Source: Bacteroidota bacterium (GTDB taxonomy: Bacteria > Bacteroidota > Bacteroidia > AKYH767-A > OLB10). From it: DNA of 64,000 nt. The notes under the pieces are model-generated. The model made no database searches. It was not told the DNA's origin and saw nothing but the letters and a program-made list of their open reading frames with translations. The DNA lies in the NCBI GenBank assembly GCA_016713445.1, contig JADJPB010000008.1:245451-309450 (forward strand), given 5' to 3'. A program made the position numbers and the translations under genes. Positions 8,482 to 19,110 of the stretch are shown in pieces; position 1 is the stretch's first letter; every line of letters begins with the position of its first letter.

Positions 8482-10980
8482 CTACTCATGGAAATAAACT
8501 CGCTTTACGCGTTCGGAAATTCCGGTGAGTACTTCGTAAGGAATAGTCTGCAGTTCAGCTGAGATATCAAGAATCGTGGGGTCAGCACCAAAAACAATCA
8601 CCTCTGTACCCTCTTTTGCATTGGGAATTCCGCTTACGTCGATCATAGTCATGTCCATACATATGCTACCTAAGGTGGGAGCCTTCTGTCCAAGCACCAT
8701 CATCTTCCCTACCCCATTGCCTAATCTACGACTCAATCCATCTGCATAACCGATGCCCACAGTAGCTACGGTCATATTTTTAGAAGCAACACCACGCCGA
8801 CTATATCCAACCGTTTCTCCAGCTTTCACCTGACGAATTTGAGAGATCGTTGTTTTTAGCGTTGCTACCATTTGCAATTGACGTTGCTCATGCACGGTAG
8901 ATGCTACACCATGCAATCCGATTCCCAATCGCACCATATCCATTTGTGCTTCCGGAAAACGCAAGATGCCCGAAGAATTTAAAATATGACATAAGATGGG
9001 ATACTCAAAATGCGAAACGATAGACGCGCTCATCTTTCTAAACAACGCAATTTGTGACTTCGTATACCCATCATGCTCTTGTTCATCACTCGCCACTAAA
9101 TGAGAAAATACAGAAGCTACCTTAATGAACTTATTATTTTTTAATCGAACGATAAGTTCACTCACCTCCTCCTCTTCAAAACCTAAACGCTTCATTCCAG
9201 TATCCAATTCAATATGCACCCTAAAACGGTTATTCTCCGTATTAGCACCGCGTCGACGCAAAGCTTCCGTGAACTGATGCAAAATTCTGAAACTATAAAT
9301 TTCGGGTTCGAGCGAATAATTAATCATGGCATCGAAACTTTGCTCTTCCGGATTCATCACCATGATGGGCAATGTGATTCCGGTCTTGCGTAGCTCTACG
9401 CCCTCATCGGCATAAGCAACTGCTAAATAATCTACACGATGAAACTGCAAGACATTCGCAATTTCAAAACTTCCGCTTCCATACGAAAATGCTTTCACCA
9501 TCACCATCAATTTCGTTTCCGGTTTCAAGCGCGACTTAAATAAATTTAAATTATGCACAACGGCATTCAGGTTAATTTCTAAGACTGTCTCGTGCGCCTT
9601 TTGTTGAAGCGCTCTCGAAATACTTTCAAAACCAAAGGAGCGAGCGCCTTTAATTAAAATCGTTTCATTGCCGAAAGAATTATAATTCAACTCGCGTAAA
9701 AATTCATCCGTATCGTGATAAAAACTTTTCTCAATGGTAAACAAATCCTTTTGTCGACTGATAGCAGGTCCAATGCCGATCAAGCGATGTACAGCTTTTT
9801 GTTGCAACAACGTAGCCACTTGCTCATACAACTGGACTTCATTCTTTCCACTCTGTAAAATATCACTCAAGATCAGTGTACGTCTACGGTGTTGCTTTTG
9901 TTGATTCATGAAATCAAGTGCAATCGTAAGCGATCCCAAATCGGAATTGTAAGAATCATTAATCACTGAACAGTTATTAATTCCTTCTTTCATCTCCAAT
10001 CGCATCGCAACCGGGCTTAACAACTCCATGCGTTGCGCAATAACTTCATTGTCTAACTCCAACAACAACATTAACGCCCAACAATGAATCGCATTCTCGA
10101 TAGAAGCATCATCAGTAAATGGAATACGAATACTAATAAATGAATTTTTATAAATTGCTTGAACTTCTGTTTCATATTCACTGCGTGCAATTCTACCAAC
10201 TTGCAGATCCGCTCTGGTTTTCTTTGACCAAGTAAACGCAGCAACCGATGGACATAAAATTCCGCTATTTAATACTGCATCATGAATCTCAGTATAATCA
10301 CGACAATAAATCAGCTTTTCCACTCGGGAAAAAAGTTTCATCTTTTCGTAAATCTTTTCCTTTTGATTCGAAAAATTCTCATCGTGAGCAGTTCCTACAT
10401 TCGTAAAAATACCGATATTGGGTTGAATCATTTTCTCCAGCTCCACCATTTCACCGGGCATTGAAATTCCAGCTTCAAAGATTCCCAAATTATCGTCTGC
10501 GGTAATTTGCCATACGCTCAACGGAACACCAATCTGTGAATTATAACTTTTCGGACTCCGAACGATATGATAATTTTCTCGCAGCAACTGATAACCCCAT
10601 TCCTTCACAATGGTTTTACCGTTACTTCCTGTAATACTAATAATAGGTAACGAAAACTGTTTACGATGCCAGGCGGCTAATGATTGTAATGCTTTTAAAC
10701 TATCTTTTACAATTAGAAAATTTGCAGTAACACCTGCTGGAATAAATTCCTTCTTTGTAATGACAAAATTTAATACTCCCGCCGCATACAATTCGGATAT
10801 GAAATCATGACCATCACGACGCTCACCTTGAATCGCAAAAAACAAACTTTGGTTGGGATTACTGACTTTTCGACTGTCAGTTTCCAGCCACATAATGCCA
10901 GGATGATCTTGCAAACCTAAATGCAATTCACCATCAACGACAGAAGCAAGATCGATTAATTTATGAAGCGCGTGCGCCAT
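8482..10980 (-). CDS. murF-alr: Bifunctional MurF ligase / alanine racemase
   Basis: A fusion standard in Bacteroidota that makes D-alanine and then adds D-Ala-D-Ala to UDP-MurNAc-tripeptide. MurF occupies about residues 1-455, with the ATP loop ITGSNGKT at 116-123 and NDSYNSDLGSL near residue 340. The alanine racemase occupies about 465-832, with the PLP lysine at about 496 in VMVKAFSYGSGS, the SSGILRFPEAQMDMVRLGIGLHG region and VGIGYADGLSRRLGNG. The stop is 8482 and the ATG is in a cluster 9 bases downstream of tdk, so tdk and murF-alr form an operon. All key motifs of both halves are present. Confidence 0.96.
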   Translation of the reverse strand: MAHALHKLIDLASVVDGELHLGLQDHPGIMWLETDSRKVSNPNQSLFFAIQGERRDGHDFISELYAAGVLNFVITKKEFIPAGVTANFLIVKDSLKALQSLAAWHRKQFSLPIISITGSNGKTIVKEWGYQLLRENYHIVRSPKSYNSQIGVPLSVWQITADDNLGIFEAGISMPGEMVELEKMIQPNIGIFTNVGTAHDENFSNQKEKIYEKMKLFSRVEKLIYCRDYTEIHDAVLNSGILCPSVAAFTWSKKTRADLQVGRIARSEYETEVQAIYKNSFISIRIPFTDDASIENAIHCWALMLLLELDNEVIAQRMELLSPVAMRLEMKEGINNCSVINDSYNSDLGSLTIALDFMNQQKQHRRRTLILSDILQSGKNEVQLYEQVATLLQQKAVHRLIGIGPAISRQKDLFTIEKSFYHDTDEFLRELNYNSFGNETILIKGARSFGFESISRALQQKAHETVLEINLNAVVHNLNLFKSRLKPETKLMVMVKAFSYGSGSFEIANVLQFHRVDYLAVAYADEGVELRKTGITLPIMVMNPEEQSFDAMINYSLEPEIYSFRILHQFTEALRRRGANTENNRFRVHIELDTGMKRLGFEEEEVSELIVRLKNNKFIKVASVFSHLVASDEQEHDGYTKSQIALFRKMSASIVSHFEYPILCHILNSSGILRFPEAQMDMVRLGIGLHGVASTVHEQRQLQMVATLKTTISQIRQVKAGETVGYSRRGVASKNMTVATVGIGYADGLSRRLGNGVGKMMVLGQKAPTLGSICMDMTMIDVSGIPNAKEGTEVIVFGADPTILDISAELQTIPYEVLTGISERVKRVYFHE

Positions 10981-10989
10981 CGTTACGAT

Positions 10990-11592
10990 CTATCCTACGT
11001 TTAGCGCAACCTGAGCATACTTTTGCTCATTCACAAAACAGGTACGGCAAAGTGGTATATAACTTTCCTTTTCACCCAATAAAATAAGAGACGATTCACC
11101 TACGATTCGATGAGAATGAGTTGCGAGGTCACCACAATTCATACAGATCGCATGAACTTTAGAAATATAATCGGCAATGGCTAACAGTTGTGGCATTGGA
11201 CCAAACGGTTTTCCCAAATAATCCATATCAAGTCCTGCGACAATTACTCGCGTTCCGGAATTAGCAAGCGTCTCACATACATATGGCAATTGATCATCAA
11301 AAAACTGTGCTTCATCAATTCCTATTACGTCTACATCATGACCTAGGAGTAAGATATTAGAAGAAGCAGGAACGGGGGTGCTTTGAATCGCATTCGAATC
11401 ATGAGAAACAATATTTATTTCATCGTAACGAGATTCAATAGAAGGTTTAAATATTTCCACTTGCAACTTAGCGATTTTAGCTCGGTTCAGTCGGCGAATT
11501 AATTCTTCCGTTTTTCCCGAAAACATACATCCGGCAACAACTTCAATACATCCTTTTCGGGGCTTCTCCTTTTTAGTTTGCTCAATAAACAT
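10990..11592 (-). CDS. tdk: Thymidine kinase
   Basis: Cytoplasmic salvage enzyme phosphorylating thymidine, type II (TK1-like). GCMFSGKTEEL at 21-31 is the P-loop; IDEAQFFD at 92-99 holds the catalytic Glu94; ATHSHRIVGESSLILLGEKESYIPLC resembles the lasso loop region. Zinc ligands are visible as CMNCGD and CRTCF. The length of 200 residues is normal. It is the first gene of a two-gene unit with murF-alr. Upstream, 11593-11856 holds no gene I can support apart from a promoter, for which I found no clean match. Confidence 0.96.
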   Translation of the reverse strand: MFIEQTKKEKPRKGCIEVVAGCMFSGKTEELIRRLNRAKIAKLQVEIFKPSIESRYDEINIVSHDSNAIQSTPVPASSNILLLGHDVDVIGIDEAQFFDDQLPYVCETLANSGTRVIVAGLDMDYLGKPFGPMPQLLAIADYISKVHAICMNCGDLATHSHRIVGESSLILLGEKESYIPLCRTCFVNEQKYAQVALNVG

Positions 11593-11856
11593 AATTCCAA
11601 TTGCAATAATATTCTAACTCAATAAATATAATGGTTAGGCCGATCTACAAAATCTTAGTTTAATTGCATAAGATCTATCTCTTGTAGCTTGGGTTTAACA
11701 GTCTTTACAGGGATAAATTTATGATTTTCTAACCTCGAAACCATCCAAATGTTAATAACCTTTCTCCAATGGTGGAAAAAGAAAGGCTGCCCAATTCGTG
11801 GACAGCCTCTAATATGCTTTTTTACTGTTACTTACGAAAAACTAAAAAACCTTTGT

Positions 11857-13115
11857 TTAATCTATTAACAACCGACTTGTTTGAATATCGCTGCCCTGAC
11901 GAACCACTATTTGATACAATCCACTTGTTAAACCTGAAACATCAAGATCTACCGACTGCACGCCTGATTGAAGTTGAGCAGAAACCGTATGTACAATACT
12001 ACCTTTTACATCCATGATCGAAATAAGTGTATTTCCAGACTGACTCATCTGCAACATCAATCGAACATTATCATGAGCGGGTTTGGATAAAGGCCGAACG
12101 TTTTAATAGAACTATTCTCAATTAGACCTGAAGCTACGGCGGGGCTCTTATCAAAATAATAATTTCCAGTAGTTGCGCCATCGAACCCTGTAAACACCAC
12201 TTTCCAAACTGCACTTTGACGATCGGTTACGAAGTACACGAGTGAATCAGATATAATCCAACTCATCAAGTTTAAATCATAAGCTTTCCAGTCATAACCA
12301 ATAGCATTAATTTCTCCGGCAGAAACATTAGCGCCATATGTTGCGGTATTAACATCCACCGGATAAGCTTTTTCAACAAAAACCGAATCATTACTCAATA
12401 CACCCGTTACTTTATAAACGACAGGATCAATTGCTAAATATTGACAAAAAGTAAGGTCCCAAGCATTGTAGATAGGTTCGCGATCTATAGAAACATTGTT
12501 CACTAAAGAATAGTAAGCAAAGAACTTTCCTTGAAACGCACTCTTTGCAAGAGCCACTACGATCTCATTCGTTCCATCCAAATCAGCGAAGCGGAAATTA
12601 TAAGTACCATTTGCCAAAGATTCAATTTTTATTTTACGGTAATCGGTTGCTCCCACTTTAATAAAATAAACGGAATCACCATAGATAATGTGTGTCACAA
12701 AATCATAATTTCCCCATCCCAAATCAAACTGATTATTTGGGTCATTTGTTCTGTTAAAAGCGCCAAAATCCCAGCTGGTATCTGAGTTCATCAATTCATA
12801 TGCAGGATTATTAACTACTCCCATAGTATCAGAAGCCATCATCGATCCCCACTGAGAAATATCTTTATTTGCTTTCCAAAGCTTCACATTATTCTTTGAA
12901 TTAATCAAAATAGAAGCAGCGAATCCACGAAGTTGAAAAGCAATATCCCAATCCATATTAGTGATATTACTTAACTCTCCGGTATTCATACTATAAAATA
13001 CCTGATTGGTATATCCTGGCTGAATACTTATTGTTTCAGATACGATTTGCGCTGTTGATGTTAGGCTTATTAAACTACATGCAATGGCAATGATTCCTGT
13101 TAAAATTTTATTCAT
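11857..13115 (-). CDS. HmuY-like secreted protein with T9SS sorting domain (one frame change)
   Basis: Signal peptide at residues 1-22 (ends SLTSTAQ). The body has two WD-type segments, NMDWDIAF near residue 55 and YNAWDLTF near 213, and then IGYDWKAYD, which recurs as IGFDWKYYD in the lipoprotein gene just upstream. This layout is that of the HmuY haem-binding family. The C-terminus FGLYPNP begins a type A sorting domain, but the frame ends at 12057. Adding one base in the CCC run (plus-strand 12079-12081) continues it as AHDNVRLMLQMSQSG to 11857, ending SRLLID, a complete T9SS tail. The product is thus probably secreted and surface attached, possibly as a haemophore working with the receptor at 14143-16396. 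Confidence 0.75.
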
Positions 13116-13126
13116 TTTATTTATAT

Positions 13127-14146
13127 TTATATTCTTTGATATTCTAATGTTACAGTACCTTTAACTCCTTGCTGATCATAAAAATCGAGCATTCGCACTT
13201 TATAATAACTTCCCTTTTCATCCTTTAACAAATAAAAAAGATCAGGGCGAATGTAATATTGATTATTTCCAAAATCATAATACTTCCAATCAAATCCGAT
13301 GAGATCTGCTCTATTGGTAAATGGAAACGAATCGACATTACTATAAGCACAATCGCCGAAGGGTAAATAAGCTGGTATAGAATCCTTTTTTAGCACTGAA
13401 CCACTCATCGCCTTCCAACGATTAATTAATGTACCGGCAACAGGATAATAGCGATACGGACTTGAAAGTGGTTCATCGAAATAAACATGCGTGTATTTTG
13501 TGAACACAAAATCCCAATCAGAAGATGGTGGCGCTTGATTCACGATGCTTCCATTATTATTAAAAGAAAAATAGATCAACCCATAGTTTGGATTTTTGGG
13601 TATAGACATCACCGTTACACCACTATTATCCAGATTAGAGTATCGAATTTCGTAATGCGAATCATCGGCGGATAAGATTTGCAATTTACGGAATCGATCA
13701 GCTCCTGTGTGGTCAATTCTTCCTCGATCAATAATAAAAACATGACTGTATCCATTGGTATTGGCTACGGCACTCACCCACCAATCGCCGATGGCGGTAC
13801 TGTCATCCATATAATTTGCGGCATCCAATCTCCAATTTGAATTTGAGGAATCGGCGAGAAAAAAATCTCCATTATTCGTTCTGGAGGCAAACATCAACTT
13901 TCCGGAATTCAAATATACATGCATTCCTTGCTCAGACGATTCAAACATAAGATCGTAAGCGCGATAAGGCGCCACAGTGATCTTACCTAAGCTCAAACTC
14001 ACGTACACCTGATCATCGTAATTACTTCCCATGGGTGCAATTAATTGTTGCACGGGCCCAGGAAGTGGAAGAATTACAGCTTCATCCTCCTTCTGGCAAG
14101 AGGAGAATATCAACGCGACCATTATGAATAAATAATTCTTCATCAC
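13127..14146 (-). CDS. HmuY-like lipoprotein
   Basis: The N-terminus MMKNYLFIMVALIFSSCQKED is a lipoprotein signal with the lipobox Cys at position 17. The 339-residue body has the HmuY-like pattern: VYVSLSLGKITVAPYRAYDLMFES near residue 48, SSDWDFVF near 208, and IGFDWKYYD near 288 followed by FYLLKDEKGSYYKVRMLDFYD. HmuY of Porphyromonas binds haem and delivers it to the receptor HmuR. Its gene overlaps the end of the TonB receptor gene by four bases (ATGA-type junction), so the two are translated together. It differs from its downstream paralogue in being lipid-anchored instead of T9SS-sorted. Haem as ligand is an inference from context. Confidence 0.75.
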   Translation of the reverse strand: MMKNYLFIMVALIFSSCQKEDEAVILPLPGPVQQLIAPMGSNYDDQVYVSLSLGKITVAPYRAYDLMFESSEQGMHVYLNSGKLMFASRTNNGDFFLADSSNSNWRLDAANYMDDSTAIGDWWVSAVANTNGYSHVFIIDRGRIDHTGADRFRKLQILSADDSHYEIRYSNLDNSGVTVMSIPKNPNYGLIYFSFNNNGSIVNQAPPSSDWDFVFTKYTHVYFDEPLSSPYRYYPVAGTLINRWKAMSGSVLKKDSIPAYLPFGDCAYSNVDSFPFTNRADLIGFDWKYYDFGNNQYYIRPDLFYLLKDEKGSYYKVRMLDFYDQQGVKGTVTLEYQRI

Positions 14147-16396
14147 TTAAAATTAAATGTTAATTTACTAAACACAGATGTACCCATTCCTACAGGTGTA
14201 CCTGATGACCCGCCACCGCTATGTGCTCCTCCTCCACCGGCAAGTGAATTTAAGTTTGTAACATCGTATAAATTTCTGAAACCGCAAGTAATAGACAACC
14301 GCTTATTCAATAATTCTTGTCGTAGACTTACATCGATCATGTTATAAGCGTTGTTATCAAAACGATCTACTGTTCCGTCTGCATTCGCAATAAAGATGGG
14401 ACGTTCTCCAAAGAACTTCCAAAACACAGAAAAAAGTAGTTTTTGTTTTCTTTATGGTATAATCCACCGCCGCATTAAATTCAGGATACCACGCTACTTC
14501 AGGCTGTTCAATATCCCCTTCGTAAGTTCCCCATGTTCCTGTATAAGCAAATCCCGCTTGAACGGTAAACTGGTGATGCCCCAACTTCGTACGTACATCC
14601 ACTCCCTTCGAAATAAATTCATCCAAATTAACATACGTATAGAGCAAGCTATTCACATCAAATTGCACGAGTGAAATTTTATTTTTTATTTCATTATAAA
14701 AGAACCCAGACTCAACAGTATAAACAAAATCACTACCAATTTTTTTGTACTCCACGCTTCCCATCACCTGAGTGGATGTTTCAGCTTCAAGATTCGGATT
14801 CCCTTGAACATTATGAATTCCATTATCCACGAAATACAAGTGCTGTTCCTTCAATGAAGGTGCACGATACCCTTTACTCAATGAACTTCTTACGGCCCAT
14901 GCATTTCCTTTACGGTACAAAACACTTAACGAAGGAACGAGTGGTGCATCGAATTGTGAATTATAGATAGCGCGAACAGCAGGGCGTATTACTAAATATT
15001 CCAACGGTTTAAAATCAATACTTACATATCCTGCCACATCGCTGATACGATGCTTCACGCCATCTATTCTTTTTCCTTCTCCGGTTTCGTCATTCACATC
15101 CACTCCACTCATCAAACTCCACTTTGTATTTGGGCGGGAATACGTATGTGTTGCTCTTACGAATAACGCATTAAATTTTGTGGTATCATCATCGAGAATA
15201 TCTGGTGTAAGTGATTCCGTCAAACTCACCATATTCTTTCTGAATGTATTTTTTTCATAGGTATACATAGAATAAGCAGCCGAAACATTTAATGCTGATT
15301 CATTTCTAAATCTCTTTTCGAAAGTCAAATAATTATTAAAACGTGTAGTATAATAATATTGATCATTAGCATAAGCTGCATATGGCGTGATAATCACATC
15401 TGCCTTATCCATCACTTCTTCTTTGAACCAAGAAGAATGTAATGTCACTTTAGCGGATCCAATGGATTGAACAATTTTCAAATCTCCTAAGTATTGCTCG
15501 CGAGGATTCCACAATTGAGATCGTGAATTTGAATTATCAGGATCAAACCCATCAAAAAAATTACGAGCTCCGCTTAGCGATAACTCCGTTGATTTAAAAT
15601 TAACTCCAAGGTTTAAATCCGCATTATATTGACCGGTACTTTCATAATACCCTGAAGTGGAACCGGACCATTTTCCGCTTTGATTTTTCTTAGTGATCAG
15701 ATTAATAACTCCACCTAAAGCATCCGTTCCGTACAAGACAGACATAGGGCCTTTCACAATTTCGACCCTTTCGATATTATTAAGATTGATTTGTCCCAAA
15801 TCCAAATTTCCATTTTGTCGGCCAATCATTGGTACTCCGTCTACTAAAATTTTAACATGCTCACCACCTGTTCCTTGCATACTTAAATTAGATCCCAATG
15901 CTGGGTCTACATTCACTCGCATATTCAGCTCTTGAGACAACAAATCTTTAACTGTAACGGCGCCGCGTTTTTCAAAGTCTGCTTGTTTTAATACCTGAAC
16001 GGCGACTACAGCATCGCCCTGATAACTAGGAGCATGATTTCCTGTTATTACTACTTCGCCCAAGTTAACAGGAGATTTTGTAAGCACTACATCTTCCATT
16101 CCTGTCTTTTCATATATTGTATCTAACCGAGTAGCAAAACCTGGATAATTAATACTTCGGATTAGTGGTAGGTCGAATCCAAGCACCCAAGCTTCCCCCT
16201 TTTGATTTGTATGGACCACCGCTGCCTGTAAATCGTTCGGAATGGATGAAAAAATAACGAGTGCCCCATTTAACAATTGGAGATCACTATTTCTTACCCG
16301 AACGCTTTGGGCATTAGAATAATCCAAGTTTATGGTTAAAAAAAAGAGCATTATATATACTACTTTAAGGAGGGGGTTGACTGAACTACTTAACAT
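14143..16396 (-). CDS. TonB-dependent outer membrane receptor, HmuR-like (one frame change)
   Basis: Outer membrane importer powered by TonB. A signal peptide (ending YSNAQ) is followed by a short carboxypeptidase-regulatory-like domain, then the plug: GEVVITGNHAPSYQ, RGAVTVKDLLSQELNMRV, ILVDGVPMIGRQNGNLDL, IERVEIVKGPMSVLYGTDALGGVINLITKK. The rest is a beta-barrel. The frame breaks in the A6 run at plus 14430-14435; removing one A gives TTFSVFWKFFGERP and continues to 14143, where the protein ends SVFSKLTFNFK with a C-terminal aromatic, as outer membrane barrels should. It heads a unit with two HmuY-like genes, which suggests haem or another metallo-complex as substrate. Confidence 0.88.
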
Positions 16397-16403
16397 GCGT
16401 TTG

Positions 16404-16411
16404 CAAAATTA
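16404..16411 (-). promoter_or_regulatory. Candidate -7 box of the TonB receptor operon
   Basis: Reads TAATTTTG on the minus strand, an exact TAnnTTTG match, 7 bases before the ATG at 16396. The 5' leader would be a few bases at most. Confidence 0.5.
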
Positions 16412-16736
16412 GATGAGAGGAAGATGACATCATGTGAAAAAAAATTGATGGATGTCATAAATACTGCAATCTGACAATAAAATGACAAAGTAGCTCCTTA
16501 GAAAAATACAATTATATAGCCCTTAAAATCTAATGACAACTCGTTGAACAGGAGCAAAAACCGGCTGTAAAGTATGAAAATGCATGTTGAATACGTTTTT
16601 TAAGTCCGTGACAAAACTAATTCAGAGGACATTGTTAATTAAGTTTAAAGAAGGTCTTATGATCCATTAAAAAAAAAACCAACTTTGTCTGATTGGCAAA
16701 TAAACACAATATTCAATTCACAAATTCGCTTAGTAA
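16412..16736. other. Intergenic region between divergent genes
   Basis: About 325 bases, AT-rich, between the TonB receptor operon and the gene at 16737. It must hold the promoter of the plus-strand pair. I see no clear riboswitch, hairpin or Fur-like palindrome. Confidence 0.5.
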
Positions 16737-17636
16737 ATGATGGAAAATACGACGAAAACTCCCAACGAAGAAATCAGAAGAGCACTTCAAACAATAAATA
16801 TTCAACTTGAGAATTGGTTGAATTCGAAACGCCCCATATCATTGCTTGAGAAAGACCTTCTAAAAGAAAACATTCGTTCCTTCTATCAGAAAATAGACGG
16901 ATTAATTCTTGACCAACCTGATTGCATTCCTTCCTTTGAAAAGGAAATCCAGAAATCAGAGTCAGATTTTCAAAACCAGGTTTCACCTAAAGCATCCATT
17001 TCAGAAGAAGTAATTTCCAATTTGCGAAAAACTGAATTTGTAGTAGAGAATAATCCTATAGCAAAGAAAGAGGTCCACGCTGAAACCCATACACCCATCT
17101 ACTCCTCCACCGTTCAGGAGATGATCCAAAATGCTACTGTTATTAATTCTGTTGAACAACTGCCATCCACTATTGAAAATACTTTAAGCAATATAGAAAA
17201 AATAGAAGAAACGCCTATCGTTAAGCGTGGCATTGAAGAGAAAACCATCGAAGCACGCATTCAAGAAGTAAAGGCGGCAACTCGATTTGAAGAAGTACGT
17301 ACCATTGGAAGCACGTATGCTCCGGGAGAATCGGTGAGCGATAAAATTAACAGAGCAAATACAGGGAAAAGCATCAGTGAAAAATTAAAATCACAACCTT
17401 TAGTAGATTTAAAACTAAGTATCGGTATCAATGAAAGGTTTGCGTTTATCAATGAGCTTTTTCATGGAGACCAACAACTTTATCAACAAAGTATCGAGAG
17501 AATAAACTCTATGAATGTTTATGACCAAGCTAAAATCATTATTCATGAGGAGTTGATGGGCCAATTAAACTGGAAACAAGATCATCAAAGATTTCAAGAG
17601 TTTGATGAACTTATCAAAAGAAGATTTAACGCCTGA
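16737..17636 (+). CDS. Conserved unknown protein with C-terminal 'IGINERF' domain
   Basis: I recognise the type but not a function. No signal peptide or membrane segment is visible, so it is probably cytoplasmic. Residues 1-60 are charged and likely helical; 60-215 are low complexity, rich in Glu, Lys, Ser and Thr. The C-terminal 85 residues are compact and conserved-looking: LKLSIGINERFAFINELFHGD, then QQSIERINSM and a final QEFDELIKRRF. Similar tails occur in unnamed Bacteroidota proteins with variable N-terminal linkers. It is followed five bases later by the M28 peptidase gene, so the two are likely co-transcribed. There is a second possible ATG one codon into the sequence. Confidence 0.65.
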   Translation: MMENTTKTPNEEIRRALQTINIQLENWLNSKRPISLLEKDLLKENIRSFYQKIDGLILDQPDCIPSFEKEIQKSESDFQNQVSPKASISEEVISNLRKTEFVVENNPIAKKEVHAETHTPIYSSTVQEMIQNATVINSVEQLPSTIENTLSNIEKIEETPIVKRGIEEKTIEARIQEVKAATRFEEVRTIGSTYAPGESVSDKINRANTGKSISEKLKSQPLVDLKLSIGINERFAFINELFHGDQQLYQQSIERINSMNVYDQAKIIIHEELMGQLNWKQDHQRFQEFDELIKRRFNA

Positions 17637-17641
17637 CGTCA

Positions 17642-18894
17642 TTGAAAAACTCATTTTTTATGCTTTGTTTTGCCTTCGGTGTTTTCGCTGAAGTCGGCGC
17701 ACAAGACAGCCTTTATACAAGGTCCATCATCAAAACACTTTGCAGTGATAATTTTCATGGCAGGGGTTACGTAAATAATGGCGATCGTCGAGCAGCAAAT
17801 TTCATTAAAGATGAATTTGTAAAAAATGGAATAAGTACCGTTTCATTAAATAACTATTTTCAAGACTTTAGTTTTTCGGTAAACACCTTCTCTGCAAAGA
17901 TGGAAGTGAAAATCGATGGTAATTCCATAGAGCCCGGTAGAGATTTCATTGTTCAACCCGAATCTCCTACTTGTAAAGGAAAATTTGATGTACTTTATAT
18001 CGACAAAAAACTATCTGAATATTCCATTGAGGTCATCAAAGAAAAATGGATTTTGCTTGATACCACACGAGGAGAAAATCCATTTTCAAAAGAAGAATAC
18101 CAAACCTGGCTATCTTTAGATGAGCACATAAAAGGAATCATACAGGTAATTCCTAAGAAATTAACGTGGAGTGTTGGAACAACACAAAATAAAATTCCCA
18201 CCATACAAATTTTGAAGTCTGACTACACGAATAAAATTCAAAAACTGGAAGTTAACATTCAATCTAAATTTATTAGAAAATACCAAACATCAAATGTGAT
18301 TGGTTTTATTGAGGGAAAAAGTAAGAAAGATTCATTTTTAGTGATGACAGCTCATTACGATCACTTAGGTCGAATGGGTAAAAACACAATTTTCCCGGGG
18401 GCGAATGACAATGCTTCGGGCATCGCCATGTTAATTCAAATGGGAAAATATTTTGCACAAAAAGAAAATCAACTCGAATACTCCATTCTATTCATTGCTT
18501 TTGCTGGTGAAGAGGCCGGATTGATTGGATCGAAATATTATGTTGAGAATCCATGGAACGACCTTACTAAAATAAAATTTTTATTAAACATGGATTTATT
18601 AGGAACTGGAGATGATGGAATGATGGTGGTAAATGCTACTGAATTCCCGAATGCTTTTCAATCGCTAGACAGCCTCAATATTCAACACAACTACTTGCCA
18701 AAAATTGGTAAGCGCGGAAAAGCGGCCAACAGTGATCACTATTGGTTTACAGAAAAGGGAGTTCCTTCTTTTTTCTGTTATACGTTGGGAGGTATCACTG
18801 CATATCATGATGTTTACGATATTGAAAAACTTTACCGTTGACGAAATTTGAATCGGTACAGAAATTATTCATTTCGTTTTTGGAAAATTTTTAG
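17642..18894 (+). CDS. M28-family metallopeptidase, secreted (frame change near C-terminus)
   Basis: Zinc aminopeptidase-type enzyme. Signal peptide at residues 1-20 (ends EVGAQ); the start is TTG at 17642, five bases after the previous gene. Two-zinc ligands are visible: His238 in TAHYDHLG, Asp256 in GANDNASG, the Glu290-Glu291 pair in FAGEEAGLIGS, Asp318 in NMDLLG and a C-terminal His in AYHDVYD. The open frame stops at 18841 after EKLYR. One extra A in the A run at 18825-18829 gives EKTLPLTKFESVQKLF and continues to a TAG ending at 18894, which matches the usual end of the family. I therefore extend the gene. Exported to the periplasm or beyond; substrate unknown. Confidence 0.9.
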
Positions 18895-19071
18895 ACTCAT
18901 AGGGAAGCATAGACTCATCTTTGCTTTTTTTAGCACCCTTCTACAACGCCCGGATTGATTAGCTCCACGTTCAAGCAGGTAAAAACTTCGTCTCGAAATA
19001 ATTTCGTTGGAGATACAGAAACTATATTCTGCTTTTCATTAAATCTTATTAAATCATAAAAAATCAGCGAA

Positions 19072-19089
19072 ATCCGATAGCTATCGGAT
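19072..19089. repeat. 18-bp perfect palindrome between convergent genes
   Basis: ATCCGATAGCTATCGGAT is fully self-complementary. It sits 21 bases before the end of the minus-strand gene at 19111 and 178 bases after the M28 gene. It may end transcription in one direction or be a dispersed repeat; there is no strong T tract. Confidence 0.6.
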
Positions 19090-19110
19090 CTGCGGCTAAA
19101 AAATAAAAAT

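Noticed and set aside
11769..12017. Plus-strand open frame overlapping the T9SS tail
   Set aside because: It is antisense to a conserved sorting domain and has no domain of its own.
16412..16736. Cobalamin riboswitch upstream of the TonB receptor
   Set aside because: The B12-box was not seen, and the -7 box lies next to the start codon, leaving no room for a leader.
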